Source: Oncomelania hupensis
Lineage: Eukaryota; Mollusca; Gastropoda; Littorinimorpha; Pomatiopsidae
Assembly (NCBI GenBank): GCA_036898135.1
Contig: CM072512.1
Location: forward strand, 10,352,428-10,416,427
Length of the DNA stretch: 64,000 bases
Direction: 5' to 3'
Shown: positions 34,929-45,911 of the stretch, in pieces
How the letters are laid out: each line of letters opens with the position of its first letter
Position numbering within the stretch: the stretch's first letter is position 1
Program-made: the position numbers and the translations under genes
Notes under the pieces: generated by a model
Databases searched by the model: none
What the model saw: the letters and a program-made list of their open reading frames with translations, nothing else
What the model was told of the DNA's origin: nothing

Positions 34929-37900
34929 ATCGCTCATGAGAAAACGTTGGGGCCACCCAGCGCGACGAAACACTTTCAGAAGACGGCAAGCCATGGGAAC
35001 CAGATCCAGGGGAGCCAGACGAACCAGAAACAGACGGACTCCACGCCTCCTCCCAGGGAAGGGCATTCAAGGGGCTGTTTCACATGCAACGCTTCAGACC
35101 ACAGAGCGGCTAACTGTCCTCAAAACAAAAGTAGCGGACAGCGGAGTAGTACGGACAACGCAGCGGCGGGCAACCGGCAGAGGCGGTTCTCCAATCAACG
35201 GCAAACCAGTAGATCTGACCATCAGGTGTGCGGCGGGAGCGTCATTCTTCCGAGTAGGACCGAGAGCACAGCTACCCCTGCGGACGTGCAAGAGTGCATG
35301 ACTGATGGCCAACTCCTCCTTGCCAACGGGAAATCCATCCCCGTCGTCGCCAGCGCAGCTGTGACCGTCCAGAACATGCCTGTTTCTAAGGGACGCGTCA
35401 GAAATCATGAAGTGACTGTTCTAAGAGACTCTGGCGGTAGTGGGGTCATCGTTAGAGAAGACCTAATCGCTAAAGAACAGTTCACTGGCGATTCAAAATG
35501 GACACTTATGGCCGACAGCAAATGTGTGAGAGCGCCAGTTGCGAAGATTCATATTAACACCCCTTTCTACATAGGCGAAGTCGAAGCGGTTTGCCTGAAG
35601 AAGCCGCTGTATGATTTGATGATCGGGAATATCGACGGCGCGAGACGACCCGACGACCCCGATCCAGAGTGGAGTCCTGCCTCAACCCAACGCGTCGAAG
35701 TTGTGGAGGAGGATCCATTGCCATTTCCCGATGGAGACCTTACAGAGCTGCTACGGGACAATGTGGTTACTCCGGCTCAGCCCTGCCGACCAGAGATCGT
35801 CGGTGCTGTTACTACCAGGGCCCAGGCCAAGAGAGACAAGACGTCTACGCCACTGAAAGTCGCCGACAACTCTAAAGCTGCCATCGTTGACAGAGATAAG
35901 CTGATCCAGCTCCAGGAAGCTGATAGTACTTTAAACAAGTACAGGAACCGCCAAGACCACGTGACCAAAGGCAGTGGTACGGTCTATTTTGAGGTGAAGG
36001 CCAAGATCCTGTATCGAATCTTCCAGCACCCGAGGGTCAACGGAGGGAAACCACTACGTCAAGTCTTAGTACCGTTACCCCTAAGGCGCCAAGTGATGGA
36101 AGTAGCTCATGACTCAATCATGGGAGATCACCTAGGCATCAAGAAGACGTCAGACAGAATCCAGGCGGTGTTCTACTGGCCAGGACTTCATGCGGACGTC
36201 AGCCGTTTCTGCCGATCATGTGACATTTGCCAGAAGACAATACCTCGAGGAAGGGTCCCGAAAGTGCCTATGCAGAGGATGCCTCTGATCGACCGACCTT
36301 TCAAGAGGGTGGCCTTAGACTTAATCGGCGAAATAAGACCTCCGAGTGAAGAAGGCCATCGGTGGGTACTGACTTTAGTAGACTATGCGACTCGGTACCC
36401 AGAAGCAGTGCCTCTGAAGAAGATTGACACTGAAACTGTGGCAGAGGCACTGGTGGACATGTTCAGTAGACTTGGAGTGCCTGAAGAAATTCTGACAGAC
36501 CTCGGGACGCAGTTCGTCTCTGACTGCATGAAGGAGGTCAACAGACTGCTGAGCATCCGGCATTTGACTACGACACCCTACCATCCGATGTACAACGGGC
36601 TTGTCGAAAAGTTCAATGCTACGCTGAAGTCCACCCTGAAGAAACTGTGCAGCGAGCAGCCCAGACAATGGCATCGCTACATCAACGCCTTACTTTTCGC
36701 CTACAGAGAAGTACCGCAGGAGTCCACCGGCTTTTCTCCGTTCGAGCTGCTGTACGGAAGAACCATCCGAGGGCCGATGCACATCCTAAAAGAACTGTGG
36801 ACGAAAGAAGTAGAGACCCCAGAGGTAAAGAACAGCTACCAGTACGTGTTTGAGCTACGGGAGAAGCTGGAGCAGACTCTCGAGATAGCCAGAGAAAACC
36901 TGAAGAAGTCCCAGGACTGTGGAAAGCACTACTATGACCGTAGGGCTGTGAACAGAAAATTTAAACCTGGCAACAAATTGCTGGTGCTGCTACCTACTGA
37001 TCATAATAAGTTGCTGATGCAGTGGAAAGGCCCGTACGAAGTGGAGACCGTGGTGGGGATCAACGACTATAAGGTGAAGGTCGGCCAGCATTCCAAGATA
37101 TACCACGCCAACCTCCTTAAGCTATACATGGAAAGGCCATCAGAGACTGTACATGCAGCAACAGCAGCTGAGATCGATAACAGCTTTGACAGCGAGGAAC
37201 TGTTGGAACTTGGAGACTTCCACAGCAAAGAAGGCATCGATGATGTTAAGCTAGGACCACGCTTGACAGAAGGTCAAAAGATGGAGCTCAAGGACCTTAT
37301 AGGCGAGATTCCCCATAGCTTCAGCGATGTCCCAGGCTCTACGACTGTGGTCGAACATGAAGTCCACCTCACTTCAAATATCCCTGTTCGATCCAAACCA
37401 TTCCCTATCCCTTTCAAGGCCCGTGAATCCTTGAAGAAAGATATCGATGAGATGCTGAAGATGGGCATCATCAGGGAGTCCAGTTCCCCCTACGCGTCCC
37501 CTGTCGTGGTCGTGAAGAAGAAGGACGGGAGCAACCGAGTATGCATCGACTACAGGAAAGTTAATAAGATCACCGTCTTCGACCCTGAGCCGATGCCTAC
37601 CGCAGCAGACCTCTTCTGCCAACTGTCGGGGAGTGGAATCTTCTCAAAGATTGACCTCAGCAAGGGTTATTGGCAAGTCCCCGTGCATCAACAGGACATA
37701 CCAAAGACTGCTTTCATAACTCCTGATGGGACGTACGAGTGCCTAAGGATGCCCTGTGGCATGGTCAACAGCGGAGCTACCCTAAAGAGAGGAATGAGGA
37801 AGATGCTCAATGGGATGGACAACGTCGTGTGTTACTGGGACGACCTGCTGGTCCACACTCGCACCTGGGAAGAGCATCTGCAGACCTTGAGGGAGCTGTT

Positions 37901-38114
37901 TTACCGTCTCACAGAAGCCAACATGACCGTGAGACCCAGTAAGTGTATTCTGGGGACTGACAACGTCGACTTCGTCGGACGAGCGATGGAAGAAGGAGAC
38001 AACGGAGGATGCACTGACTCCAGGAAAGCCCACGAGATCATCGTCTTTGACCCTGGGCCGATGACAACCGCAACTGACGAGGGCGTCGTTACCTTGCGGA
38101 TGAAAGTACATTGA
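34929..38114 (+). pseudogene. pol: B1 gag end and pol: knuckle, protease, integrase, RT without RNase H
   Basis: Continues the frame started at 12806. In order: a CCHC knuckle (35076-35117), a protease-like region with DSG at 35427, an integrase HHCC finger (about 36110-36235), an integrase core with its three acidic residues (about 36317, 36497 and 36604), and a GPY/F-like module near 37030. RT follows from about 37390, with YWDD at 37833-37844. After the RT thumb region the frame does not enter RNase H. It runs into a 70-bp segment (38009-38078) that duplicates RT coding sequence at 37541-37610, then stops. B2 has the same ending, so this is a property of the family. It is open throughout but separated from its start by the A array. 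Confidence 0.93.
38009..38078 (+). repeat. 70-bp duplicate of RT coding segment at pol 3' end
   Basis: Aligns without gaps to 37541-37610, with clear matches such as gaccctg(a/g)gccgatg, and encodes RKAHEIIVFDPGPM against RKVNKITVFDPEPM upstream. The equivalent segment in B2 begins near 53105. Confidence 0.85.
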
Positions 38115-38290
38115 CTGTGTGGATGAACTAAGAATATTGGTAATGACAGACTTGAAGATGAAAAACATTGACTGTGTAGATAAAGTGTGAACATTGACAA
38201 TATCCAGATAGACTTGCGGATGGAACAATATTGACTCTGTGTGAATGAACTGTGAACATTGACAGTATCCAGACAGTCTAAAATAAGTTT
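38105..38290 (+). repeat. ~60-bp tandem repeats after B1 pol
   Basis: Three degenerate units each with acattgact(g/c)tgtg and gaacattgac, ending in tatccagacag-like sequence. The equivalent region of B2 (about 53205-53265) has only one unit. Confidence 0.7.
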
Positions 38291-38370
38291 TAATTCCGTA
38301 CTTGGCTTGTGCATTACGTTTCAACGTTGTTGAAAGAAATTGGGTAAATTTCTTCTTGAGTGGGGGGTTA

Positions 38371-38995
38371 TGTTACGTTTAAACGCCAATGGTAGTGTGT
38401 CTAAAACGCGCACGATAGATCTAATCGTTTCGTTTTGCAAAGTATTCAATAATGGAGTTTGTTTACCTTTTATTCGAGTTTGCATTGTTGTTAGGAGAGG
38501 CTTTGTATAACGTTGATGATTTGCGTTAATCGATATTACTGGAGAATTTTCTGGATCTGCGTGTTTACTCTCGATAGAAATTTCCCGATACATGTCGAAG
38601 CAAGAGGGCGTTCCGGAAGGAGAAATAATAATGTATGACGTAAGTCAGTGATGACGATCTTTTATTCGATTGGTGGTAGTGCGTAATTTCTACTTTGTTC
38701 GAAATTGTTCGGGAAGAGAGAGAGGTTATAAAATTGTGTGCCGCACTGTTGTTGAGAGAGTTGTTGATAGTTGAAAAGTGGCTGTTGAAAGTTGTTGAGT
38801 TGAGTTGAGAATTGTATGAAGTTGTTGATGTATGCTGAATAAAAGTGGAAAACTTCATACGTCGACTTTGTGACTTGTATGCTGCTTGAGCAGGCTGCGT
38901 GGATAAACGAATCTGAGTTACACCCTATCAGGAATTCAGCATTGGGGCTGAATCAGATACTGATAGAAAACACCAACATCAAACCGAGTGTAACA
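38371..38995 (+). repeat. B1 3' LTR
   Basis: 625 bp, preceded by a G-rich tract (gagtggggggtta) that may be the polypurine tract and followed by the duplication AACAC. About eight differences from the 5' LTR by eye. Confidence 0.94.
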
Positions 38996-39000
38996 AACAC

Positions 39001-39429
39001 ATAAATCATATATTTAAATGTGACCTTTTTGATTAATATTATAATGATTATAATTATTATTATTATATTGTATTGTATTTGTGGTGTGAATAGATTTTTA
39101 TTAGAATTGAATTGAATTCACTTGAACTTAGCTGAACTAAAATTAATTGAAATCGCCGATTTCCGAGGTTGCGTGTAAATAAATAGAATTTCGTCAGGTT
39201 CATGTACAAGACACGGGCCAGAAGCTAGAAACAATGAACAACCCTCCTGCAATAGTAATGCTTGTTATCAACGATCTTCCCCCAAAGGATTGGAGTGGAA
39301 CAGGAGCCAACCAGTATTTCAAAACAGGTTGAAAGATCAAAAGGCAAACTTGAATATTGTTATAGTTTGTGTCTACGTTGACTGGCGATGCAGCAACCAA
39401 ACCACAACTCGCTAGCCACGACGACGACC
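39001..39429. other. No gene recognised
   Basis: AT-rich host flank of B1, then unassigned sequence. A 108-codon minus-strand frame here has no recognisable domain and overlaps a SINE-like tail. Confidence 0.45.
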
Positions 39430-39545
39430 ACCGCCTGACCGTTACCGTCGCTGGTCTACAGCAAGCTGGCGTTTCGGCGACTTGAGATGGATCGATCCTG
39501 TTATAGGCCAGCGCCTTGAGCAGCACTTTATGCTGGAAAAGTGCT
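39430..39545 (+). mobile_element. SINE-like 3' tail fragment
   Basis: Contains CCAGCGCCTTGAGCAGC and a downstream GTGCTACATAATTT tail. It is related to the minus-strand fragment at 10680-10910. Confidence 0.5.
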
Positions 39546-39856
39546 ACATAATTTTAAAAAATTAAGTTGGTCGTCAGAATTGCCCTACAACACCTACCTG
39601 CAGTTGGTTAACTGCTGAAAGACGGGTTGTGGCGTTTGTAATGGAGATGGGACAAAACACATTTTCCTTGTGTTTAGTCATTTCTGCTTTGCTATTTTGG
39701 TAAGTTTGTTGTTGTTTGTTTGTTTGATGATTTATTTCATTCGTTGAGCTGCTCAAGGCGCTCGAGAATTAATTGAACACCAATCTGATTAGAAAATAAA
39801 GAAAAGAAATGTGTACTAATGTCAAAATTAGCATCTTATGCATGGAAACTCCGCGT

Positions 39857-40010
39857 ATTGATTTGTGTATTTTATGTGTCTTGTGCCTTAAGTATTTTTT
39901 TTAATTGTATTGATTTGTGTATTTTATGTGTCTTGTGTCTTAAGTATTTTTCTAAATTGTATTGATTTGTGTATTTTATGTGTCTTGTGTCTTAAGTATT
40001 TTGTCAATTG
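39857..40010. repeat. 52-bp tandem repeat, three units
   Basis: Three units containing gtattgatttgtgtatttta and gtcttaagtatttt, with small differences in the T-run. Confidence 0.88.
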
Positions 40011-40807
40011 TCTTACTGTACATGGACTAAGAACCCAAAAATGTCATAGTCATTGCTGATGCTGTGCAATACTATGCAGTTCTGGTTTAATGACGACTCA
40101 TCTCGTTTTCTAGCCTGCGATAATGTGACAAAATATCCATTTACGTGCATGCTGTCTCGTCATCATCATTGTGAGGTGTTTGTTGTTTTTTTTTGGTTAT
40201 TTTGTGTGTGTGTAGTTAAACGGTCGGCAAAACAATTACCCTTGGAAAGCTCAGAACAAGAGCTGTTTAAAATTCAGTATGATAACCCTTTTTATTGGTG
40301 CGTAGCGGCTCTCCCATCCCCCTTTCCCTTCCCACTCTTCGTCCCGCCACCACCCTAACTCACCCACATGACCACAAAGCTGATCTATGCGCCAAACAAG
40401 TTAGACAAAAGGAACGCAATACTGCGCACCCAAACATTAAAAACACAACAAATATCATGTGGTTCTTTCTCTTTCTCACTATCTAATTAACTATGGACTA
40501 AAAATAAAATAAAATAAATAAATAATTAATTAAATAAACATTTGCCTTTTTCCAAATATCATATGTGTGCAACAAATAAAATTACCCTACGTAAATGTAT
40601 AAGTGTTACCCAGTTACTGTTCAAGCTAAGATTACCACCAAAAACAAAATTCACAATCGAGAGCCAGATGTATTATGTAACCAAAGAGGGTATTTTAAGA
40701 ATTGAGTGTATGCGTGCGTGGATAATCTGCGCGTTCTCCCGTCTCACATCTTCTCTAACTCGCAACGATAAACTACGTTGTCACACCCTCTATTAAACCA
40801 TAAACAT
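40011..40807. other. No gene recognised
   Basis: AT-rich sequence with short frames lacking recognisable domains or splice context. Confidence 0.5.
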
Positions 40808-41625
40808 GAACCAACAAAAGTGGCACAAATACAGAAATCAACAAAAGTAGCACGAATACAGAAATCAACCAAAGTAGCACGAATACAGAAATCAACAAAA
40901 GTAGCACAAATACAGAAATCAACAAAAGTAGCACAAATACAGAAATCAACAAAAGTAGCACGAATACAGAAATAACAAAAGTAGCACAAATACAGAAATC
41001 AACAAAAGTAGCACACATACAGAAATCAACAAAAGTAGCACACATACAGAAATCAACAAAAATAGCACAAATACAGAAATCAACAAAAGTAGCACGAATA
41101 CAGAAATCAACAAAAGTAGCACGAATACAGAAATCAACAAAAGTAGCACACATACAGAAATCAACAAAAATAGCACAAATACAGAAATCAACAAAAGTAG
41201 CACAAATACAGAAATCAACAAAAGTAGCACAAATACAGAAATCAACAAAAGTAGCACAAATACAGAAATCAACAAAAGTAGCACAAATACAGAAATCAAC
41301 AAAAGTAGCACAAATACAGAAATCAACAAAAGTAGCACAAATACAGAAATCAACAAAAGTAGCACAAATACAGAAATCAACAAAAGTAGCACAAATACAG
41401 AAATCAACAAAAGTAGCACGAATACAGAAATCAAGAAAAGTAGCACAAATACAGAAATCAAGAAAAGTAGCACAAATACAGAAATCAACAAAAGTAGCAC
41501 GAATACAGAAATCAACAAAAGTAGCACAAATACAGAAATCAAGAAAAGTAGCACAAATACAGAAATCAACAAAAGTAGCACAAATACAGAAATCAACAAA
41601 AGTAGCACAAATACAGAAATCAAGT
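40808..41625. repeat. 27-bp minisatellite, main block (~30 units)
   Basis: Units of cagaaatcaacaaaagtagc plus acaaata or acgaata. The period of nine codons makes long spurious frames on both strands. The array continues at 43594-43629 and 44161-44241, split by a LINE and a TIR element. Confidence 0.96.
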
Positions 41626-41762
41626 GTGTGTTACTCATTTATTGTCTATTATTCACCTAAGTGATTTAGACATTGAAAATAAGAAAACGAACATAGTACT
41701 GAACAAATGTAAAATAATTAACTATATCAAAAAGTCAACTTATTAACAAGAACAACTGAGAA

Positions 41763-41831
<69 letters not shown>

Positions 41832-43592
41832 CTCTATGATTTAAAATACACATACTATAGTCACTGAAAAAAGAATTCTACATAAATCTTCCAACAGATA
41901 AATCAATAAAACATTTCGCAAGCTTTAAACATACTGAAAAATTTAAATCACTTAATATCTTAATGTTTTTCATTTCCACTGGTAGGAAAAAGTCAAAATC
42001 AATGCATTTAAACAGTATATGAACCAGTGAAAAAGCACTATTACAAGAGCAAAAAATATTTTTACAAAACTTAGTTCGTAATGAATTTAAAAGAATTCTA
42101 TATGCTAATGTTACAACAGGTCTTGAAAAACCAACATGTAACGAATACTGAGGTGAATAATTGTATTTTTTAAAAATTGCTTTTTCTAGTCTGCTGATTG
42201 CTTCTTTAGTAGATAAAGATATGTGAACAGTAACTGAATTCAAGTTCAGAGCACCGTTTTTTGCCTCTCGATCTGCCCAATCATTAAAGATAAAACCACA
42301 GTGTGATGGTATCCAACAGAAATTAACTTCTGTTCCATTTATAATCAAACAATGAACAACATGTTTGATTTCATAAATTATTTCTTGTCGTTCCTTGCTA
42401 TTTGTAGTATTTAAAGCCTGTAAAACAGACCGTAAATCCACACACATTACTATACTATAGAAAACAGTAGGCAAGCTAACAAGTTTATTTAAAGCCATTA
42501 AAATAGCTATCAATTCTGCTGTAAAAATTGAAAACCCTTTTCCTAAATGAAACGACTCACATATTTTCAAATCGGGAATGACAAAAGCAGACCCCGCATT
42601 TTCTGATTCTAGTACCGAACCATCAGTGAAAATTTTTAAACTATTATTATATTTTTCATTTAAATTTATGCGAGCATCTATGGCTACCATATTTTTATCT
42701 GAATGTTTTGATACAGCACTATAATCATAATCAAAATTCGCCTTTTTTAATTCCCAAGGTGGGATAGGAGGTGTTATTACACGTGTAGCAACTGTTTCAT
42801 GAGTAATTTGACATTCCTGAAGAAGATCTTGTGTATAAGTTGCTATGGTAATAAGGCTTTTAATGTGTCTAGCTCTTTTAGGAAACTCAATATCAGATCT
42901 AATCCAAAATTCATGATTCGTAAAATTATCAACAGCTTTTGATCGTATTATATATTTAGTGCATGCTAATTTCCTATATTGATCTAATGGTAGAACACCT
43001 GCTATTTTATAAGCATCTATTGTTCTAGTGTGTACAGGAACTCCAAGAGCAAATTTTATGGCTTTACTGTCTAAACTATATAATTTTTGAAGATGACAAC
43101 ATGAAGCAGAAAAATACACTTCTTGTCCAAAACATAATTTTGAACGAACCAAAGCACATGCTATGTGAACCAAAGTCTTCACATCTTGCCCCCAAATCTG
43201 CTTGCTAATGATTTTAATTAAATTTAAACTTTTTACTGCTTTTTGTAATAAATATTCAATATGTTCCTTCCAATTCAACTTTGAAGTTAAATACACTCCT
43301 AAAAATTTTACTTCAGTCACATATTGTAGTTCTTCACCGTCTAAAACTATCTCAGGCATAATTCTAGGACTTTGACCATTATTAAATAATATCATATTTG
43401 TTTTTTCCTTTGATAATTCCAAACCATTAATCTTCATATAATTGCTTATATTGTCTATTTCATTCTGATAATTTTTATTAATATGATTGATTTCAAACAT
43501 TGACGTTTTCTTTCTAAGTGAAATATTACACCACAAAGCAATATCATCGGCATACTGAACTAATGTTTTGAAATGAAATCAAATGAAATGAA
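41626..43592 (-). mobile_element. I-type LINE, 5'-truncated, inserted in the minisatellite
   Basis: Occupies the gap between minisatellite blocks; cagaaatcaa flanks both sides, compatible with a target duplication but also with the repeat itself. Its 3' end lies on the left (minus strand) and includes a long (GA)n run (about 41769-41826). An AATAAA-type signal lies near the end. The 5' end is truncated inside the RT domain at the YADD motif. Confidence 0.85.
41878..43575 (-). pseudogene. LINE ORF2 C-terminal part: RT end plus RNase H
   Basis: The open frame extends rightward past 43536 to include QYADDIALW, the RT catalytic motif C, so only the C-terminal end of RT is present. Downstream, an RNase H domain is visible: FTDGS, TAEL, CVDLRSVLQAL, WIPSHCG and NDWADREAK supply the acidic and histidine residues expected. 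A C-terminal RNase H in a non-LTR element points to the I group (I/Nimb-like). No stop codons interrupt the 550 residues, suggesting a young insertion, but the endonuclease and most of RT are missing. It would act in target-primed reverse transcription if complete. Confidence 0.88.
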
Positions 43593-43593
43593 A

Positions 43594-43629
43594 CAGAAAT
43601 CAACAAAAGTAGCACGAATACAGAAATCA
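43594..43629. repeat. 27-bp minisatellite, middle remnant
   Basis: About 1.3 units of the same repeat between the LINE and the TIR element. Confidence 0.9.
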
Positions 43630-44160
43630 CACCCGGTACACATTGGTCGAAGGCTGCCAGAAGCATGTTTTACTTGTCGCCTCAACAGGCTATAAAGCAT
43701 GCTCTCATGCTTCACAGCACTGCTTCCTACACGCTTCAAGCGCTACAGTGACGGAAAAAGCGCAATTTCACTGTAAATATATACAGAATGTTGCTCTACA
43801 ACATTCCGCTCTTTCCGTCTCAAAAACCCAATTGCCTTGTTGGATTCTTAAATTGCATGAAACCAAGTGAGGACACTATCCGGCGTCAACAAACGGTTCA
43901 AAAACATTGTCAAACGGTTCGTAAAAGACAGTTGACCTAGAAACTAATACAGTTTGACCTAATTCGTCCCCTAGAGGAGACGAAACTTACATTTTTCTAG
44001 TTTCGTGAGTTCACTGCAGTGAAATTGCGCTTTTTCCGTGACTATAGAGCTTGAAGCGTATAGAAAGCAGTGCTCTGAAGCATGGGAGCATGCTTTATCG
44101 CCTGTTGAGGCGACTAATAACGCATGCTTCTGTTAGCGTTCGACCGATGTGTATCGGGTG
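43630..44160. mobile_element. TIR element (MITE-like), 531 bp
   Basis: The left end CACCCGGTACACATTGGTCG and the reverse complement of the right end CACCCGATACACATCGGTCG match. Imperfect inverted homology extends about 150 bp into each side, including CGGAAAAAGCGCAATTTCAC. It is flanked by GAAATCA at 43623-43629 and 44161-44167, a 7-bp duplication. There is no transposase frame, so it is non-autonomous; the superfamily is not assigned. Confidence 0.88.
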
Positions 44161-44241
44161 GAAATCAACAAATCAATAAAAGTAGCACAAATACAGAAAT
44201 CAACAAAAGTAGCACAAATACAGAAATCAACAAAAGTAGCT
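44161..44241. repeat. 27-bp minisatellite, right remnant
   Basis: About three units, the first altered (aatcaacaaatcaataaaag). It is followed by a TTC-rich tract. Confidence 0.92.
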
Positions 44242-44244
44242 TAT

Positions 44245-44400
44245 GCTTCTTCTGCTGCGGCTGCTGCTGCGGCCTCGTCTTCGCATTCTTCTTCTTTATT
44301 CTTCTACGCCTTCTTCGTTTCCTTCTTCTTCCTAGGTTTCTTCTTTATTCTTCTTCTTATTCTTTCTTCTTTATTCTTCTTCTTCCTGCTCGAGGCCGCC
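44245..44400. repeat. TTC/CTG-rich low-complexity tract
   Basis: Interrupted pyrimidine-rich trinucleotide sequence at the edge of repeat C copy 1. A CTT-rich run adjoins C copy 3 at the same edge. Confidence 0.8.
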
Positions 44401-45082
44401 AGCAAGCGACTTCTGCAGACAAAAGAGTTTAACCACAACTAAGTTTCTTGATATATAAACTTTCTTCGGACTACTACATACACCTCTCTCTTCTCTCTGT
44501 GACGGGACCAGTGCAGCAATACAATTCCAATTTCATCCATATTGAATACAGTTCACAATATATACAAATTCTACAACTAATTATAACAACTGATTATTAC
44601 GCCAATGACACCAATTAATTTCATTCATACAAATAAATATAATGCTATACAATGCAATTCAAATCAAATAATGATCCGACTTCAATTCGTTATTCAACAA
44701 TTACAATGAACCACCATGTTCATCTCCTCCCTACTCCATCCTTCACACAAATATCAAAATTATTTATTATTAATTTTATATTATATAAATACAATATAAT
44801 AATTTGAAAAAATACTATTGCATTTATAATAATACATTTCAATGATAAACAATATATACCTGCAGACACAACTGCAACAAGTCAGACCACCCAACTCTTA
44901 GTATAGTCAAAAAAAGAATGAATGTATTTTTGAATGTACATTGGTGAACTGTCATGTGACCAGCTCAACCAATCAGAATTTAGCTATCAATAAAAAAAAT
45001 ACAAAAATATCTTCTCACAGAAAGAGACTACAATATAATATAAAGTCATCTGACCAAAATACTATTAAACCGGTCCATGACA
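44400..45082 (-). mobile_element. Repeat C, copy 1 (probable solo LTR)
   Basis: On the minus strand it begins TGTCATGGACCGG at 45082 and runs leftward through GGTTGAGCTGGTCACATGAC and a TATATATTG motif. Copies 2 (47804-48053 plus 53804-53846) and 3 (55829-58147) match it. The TGTCACG(G)AC-type start resembles the family A LTR. It contains the uninterrupted target sequence for the Helitron in copy 3 (junction at 44663/44664). The far end is not precisely defined. Confidence 0.7.
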
Positions 45083-45721
45083 CCAGATTTGTCTGGCAAA
45101 TGATTGTAACTCGGTGCCAATGAGCGATGTAGTCTACGCGAATCCCTAAAGTGTTACCCAATATTCCATTCCAATATTCCATTCTATTATATTGTACAGG
45201 CAGAGAGGGTAAGAAAGAGACAAACACCTCTCAACGTGTCGTCAGTAAAACCCAAGTTTTCGAGTTTATTTTAAACTCTTTCTCAAGGTAATCTTCACAA
45301 TTCCTTCTGTCAGAACAAAAACATATGACCGATGGTTTATCTGCTACCACGCTCTTTGTGTCTGGAATGACCTTCTCTTTCAATGTCCGGCACTCTGACT
45401 CCGTCTCCTCCTTTTGAAACTCTGAGAAGACTTGTCTGTTCCAAAAATATTAAAATTAATTTCTGTTATCTTGTCGTTTTCCCTAGCACATGACTGTGGT
45501 CTGTTCATTTTTTAAAAATGTGTGTTGGCTCTCGGTGTGTGTGTCAACTTGTGTGTGTGTGGCGGTGGAGGGAGGTGGTGAGGGTGGAGGTGTATGTGTG
45601 TGTGCGTGTGTCTGTGTGAGAGAGGGAACGGGCTGCGTTGTGTGTTTTTTTTGCGGTGCACGGGCGAGCTCGAGTTGTGCGCCTATAGAGCTTTATTAAA
45701 TTAGAGGTCAGGCGCCAAATA
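45083..45721. other. No gene; GT- and G-rich tract at 45530-45630
   Basis: Low-complexity GTGTGT and GGTGG runs produce a short frame without recognisable features. I see no exon of the downstream gene here. Confidence 0.5.
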
Positions 45722-45723
45722 AA

Positions 45724-45812
<89 letters not shown>
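45722..45812. repeat. (ATT)n microsatellite
   Basis: About 30 uninterrupted ATT units upstream of the PAN exon, followed by a tctagtctat-type decamer array (about 45828-45900). Confidence 0.95.
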
Positions 45813-45813
<1 letters not shown>

Positions 45814-45911
45814 GGTAAAACAAGGCTAAATCTAGACTATTCTATCCTAGTCCAGTCTATTCTAGTCTAGTCTATCCTACTCTATTCTACTCTAGTCTGT
45901 GCTTATTGCAG

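Larger units (their letters stand above)
11665..38995 (+). mobile_element. Family B Ty3/gypsy (Gmr1-like) element, copy B1, with nested family A array
   Basis: Two 625-bp LTRs (11665-12289 and 38371-38995), each starting TGTTAC and ending GTAACA, flank the element. The host duplication AACAC lies at 11660-11664 and 38996-39000. The internal region carries gag and pol in one frame, interrupted after 13660 by the family A array. Counting codons across the insertion shows the frame resumes at 34929 without shift, so B1 was an intact gag-pol element when A landed. The two LTRs differ at about eight positions by eye. Integrase precedes reverse transcriptase, and no RNase H domain follows RT. Confidence 0.95.

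Noticed and set aside
39200..39526. 108-codon minus-strand frame
   Set aside because: It overlaps a SINE-like tail and shows no domain or splice context.
40808..41625. CRISPR-like array
   Set aside because: Units are contiguous with no unique spacers, and the context is eukaryotic.
40946..41638. 230-codon hydrophobic repeat protein on the minus strand
   Set aside because: A 27-bp minisatellite has a multiple-of-three period; the apparent membrane protein is a by-product.
45490..45699. Possible signal-peptide exon upstream of the PAN exon
   Set aside because: The frame runs through GT- and G-rich low-complexity DNA with no convincing donor site.
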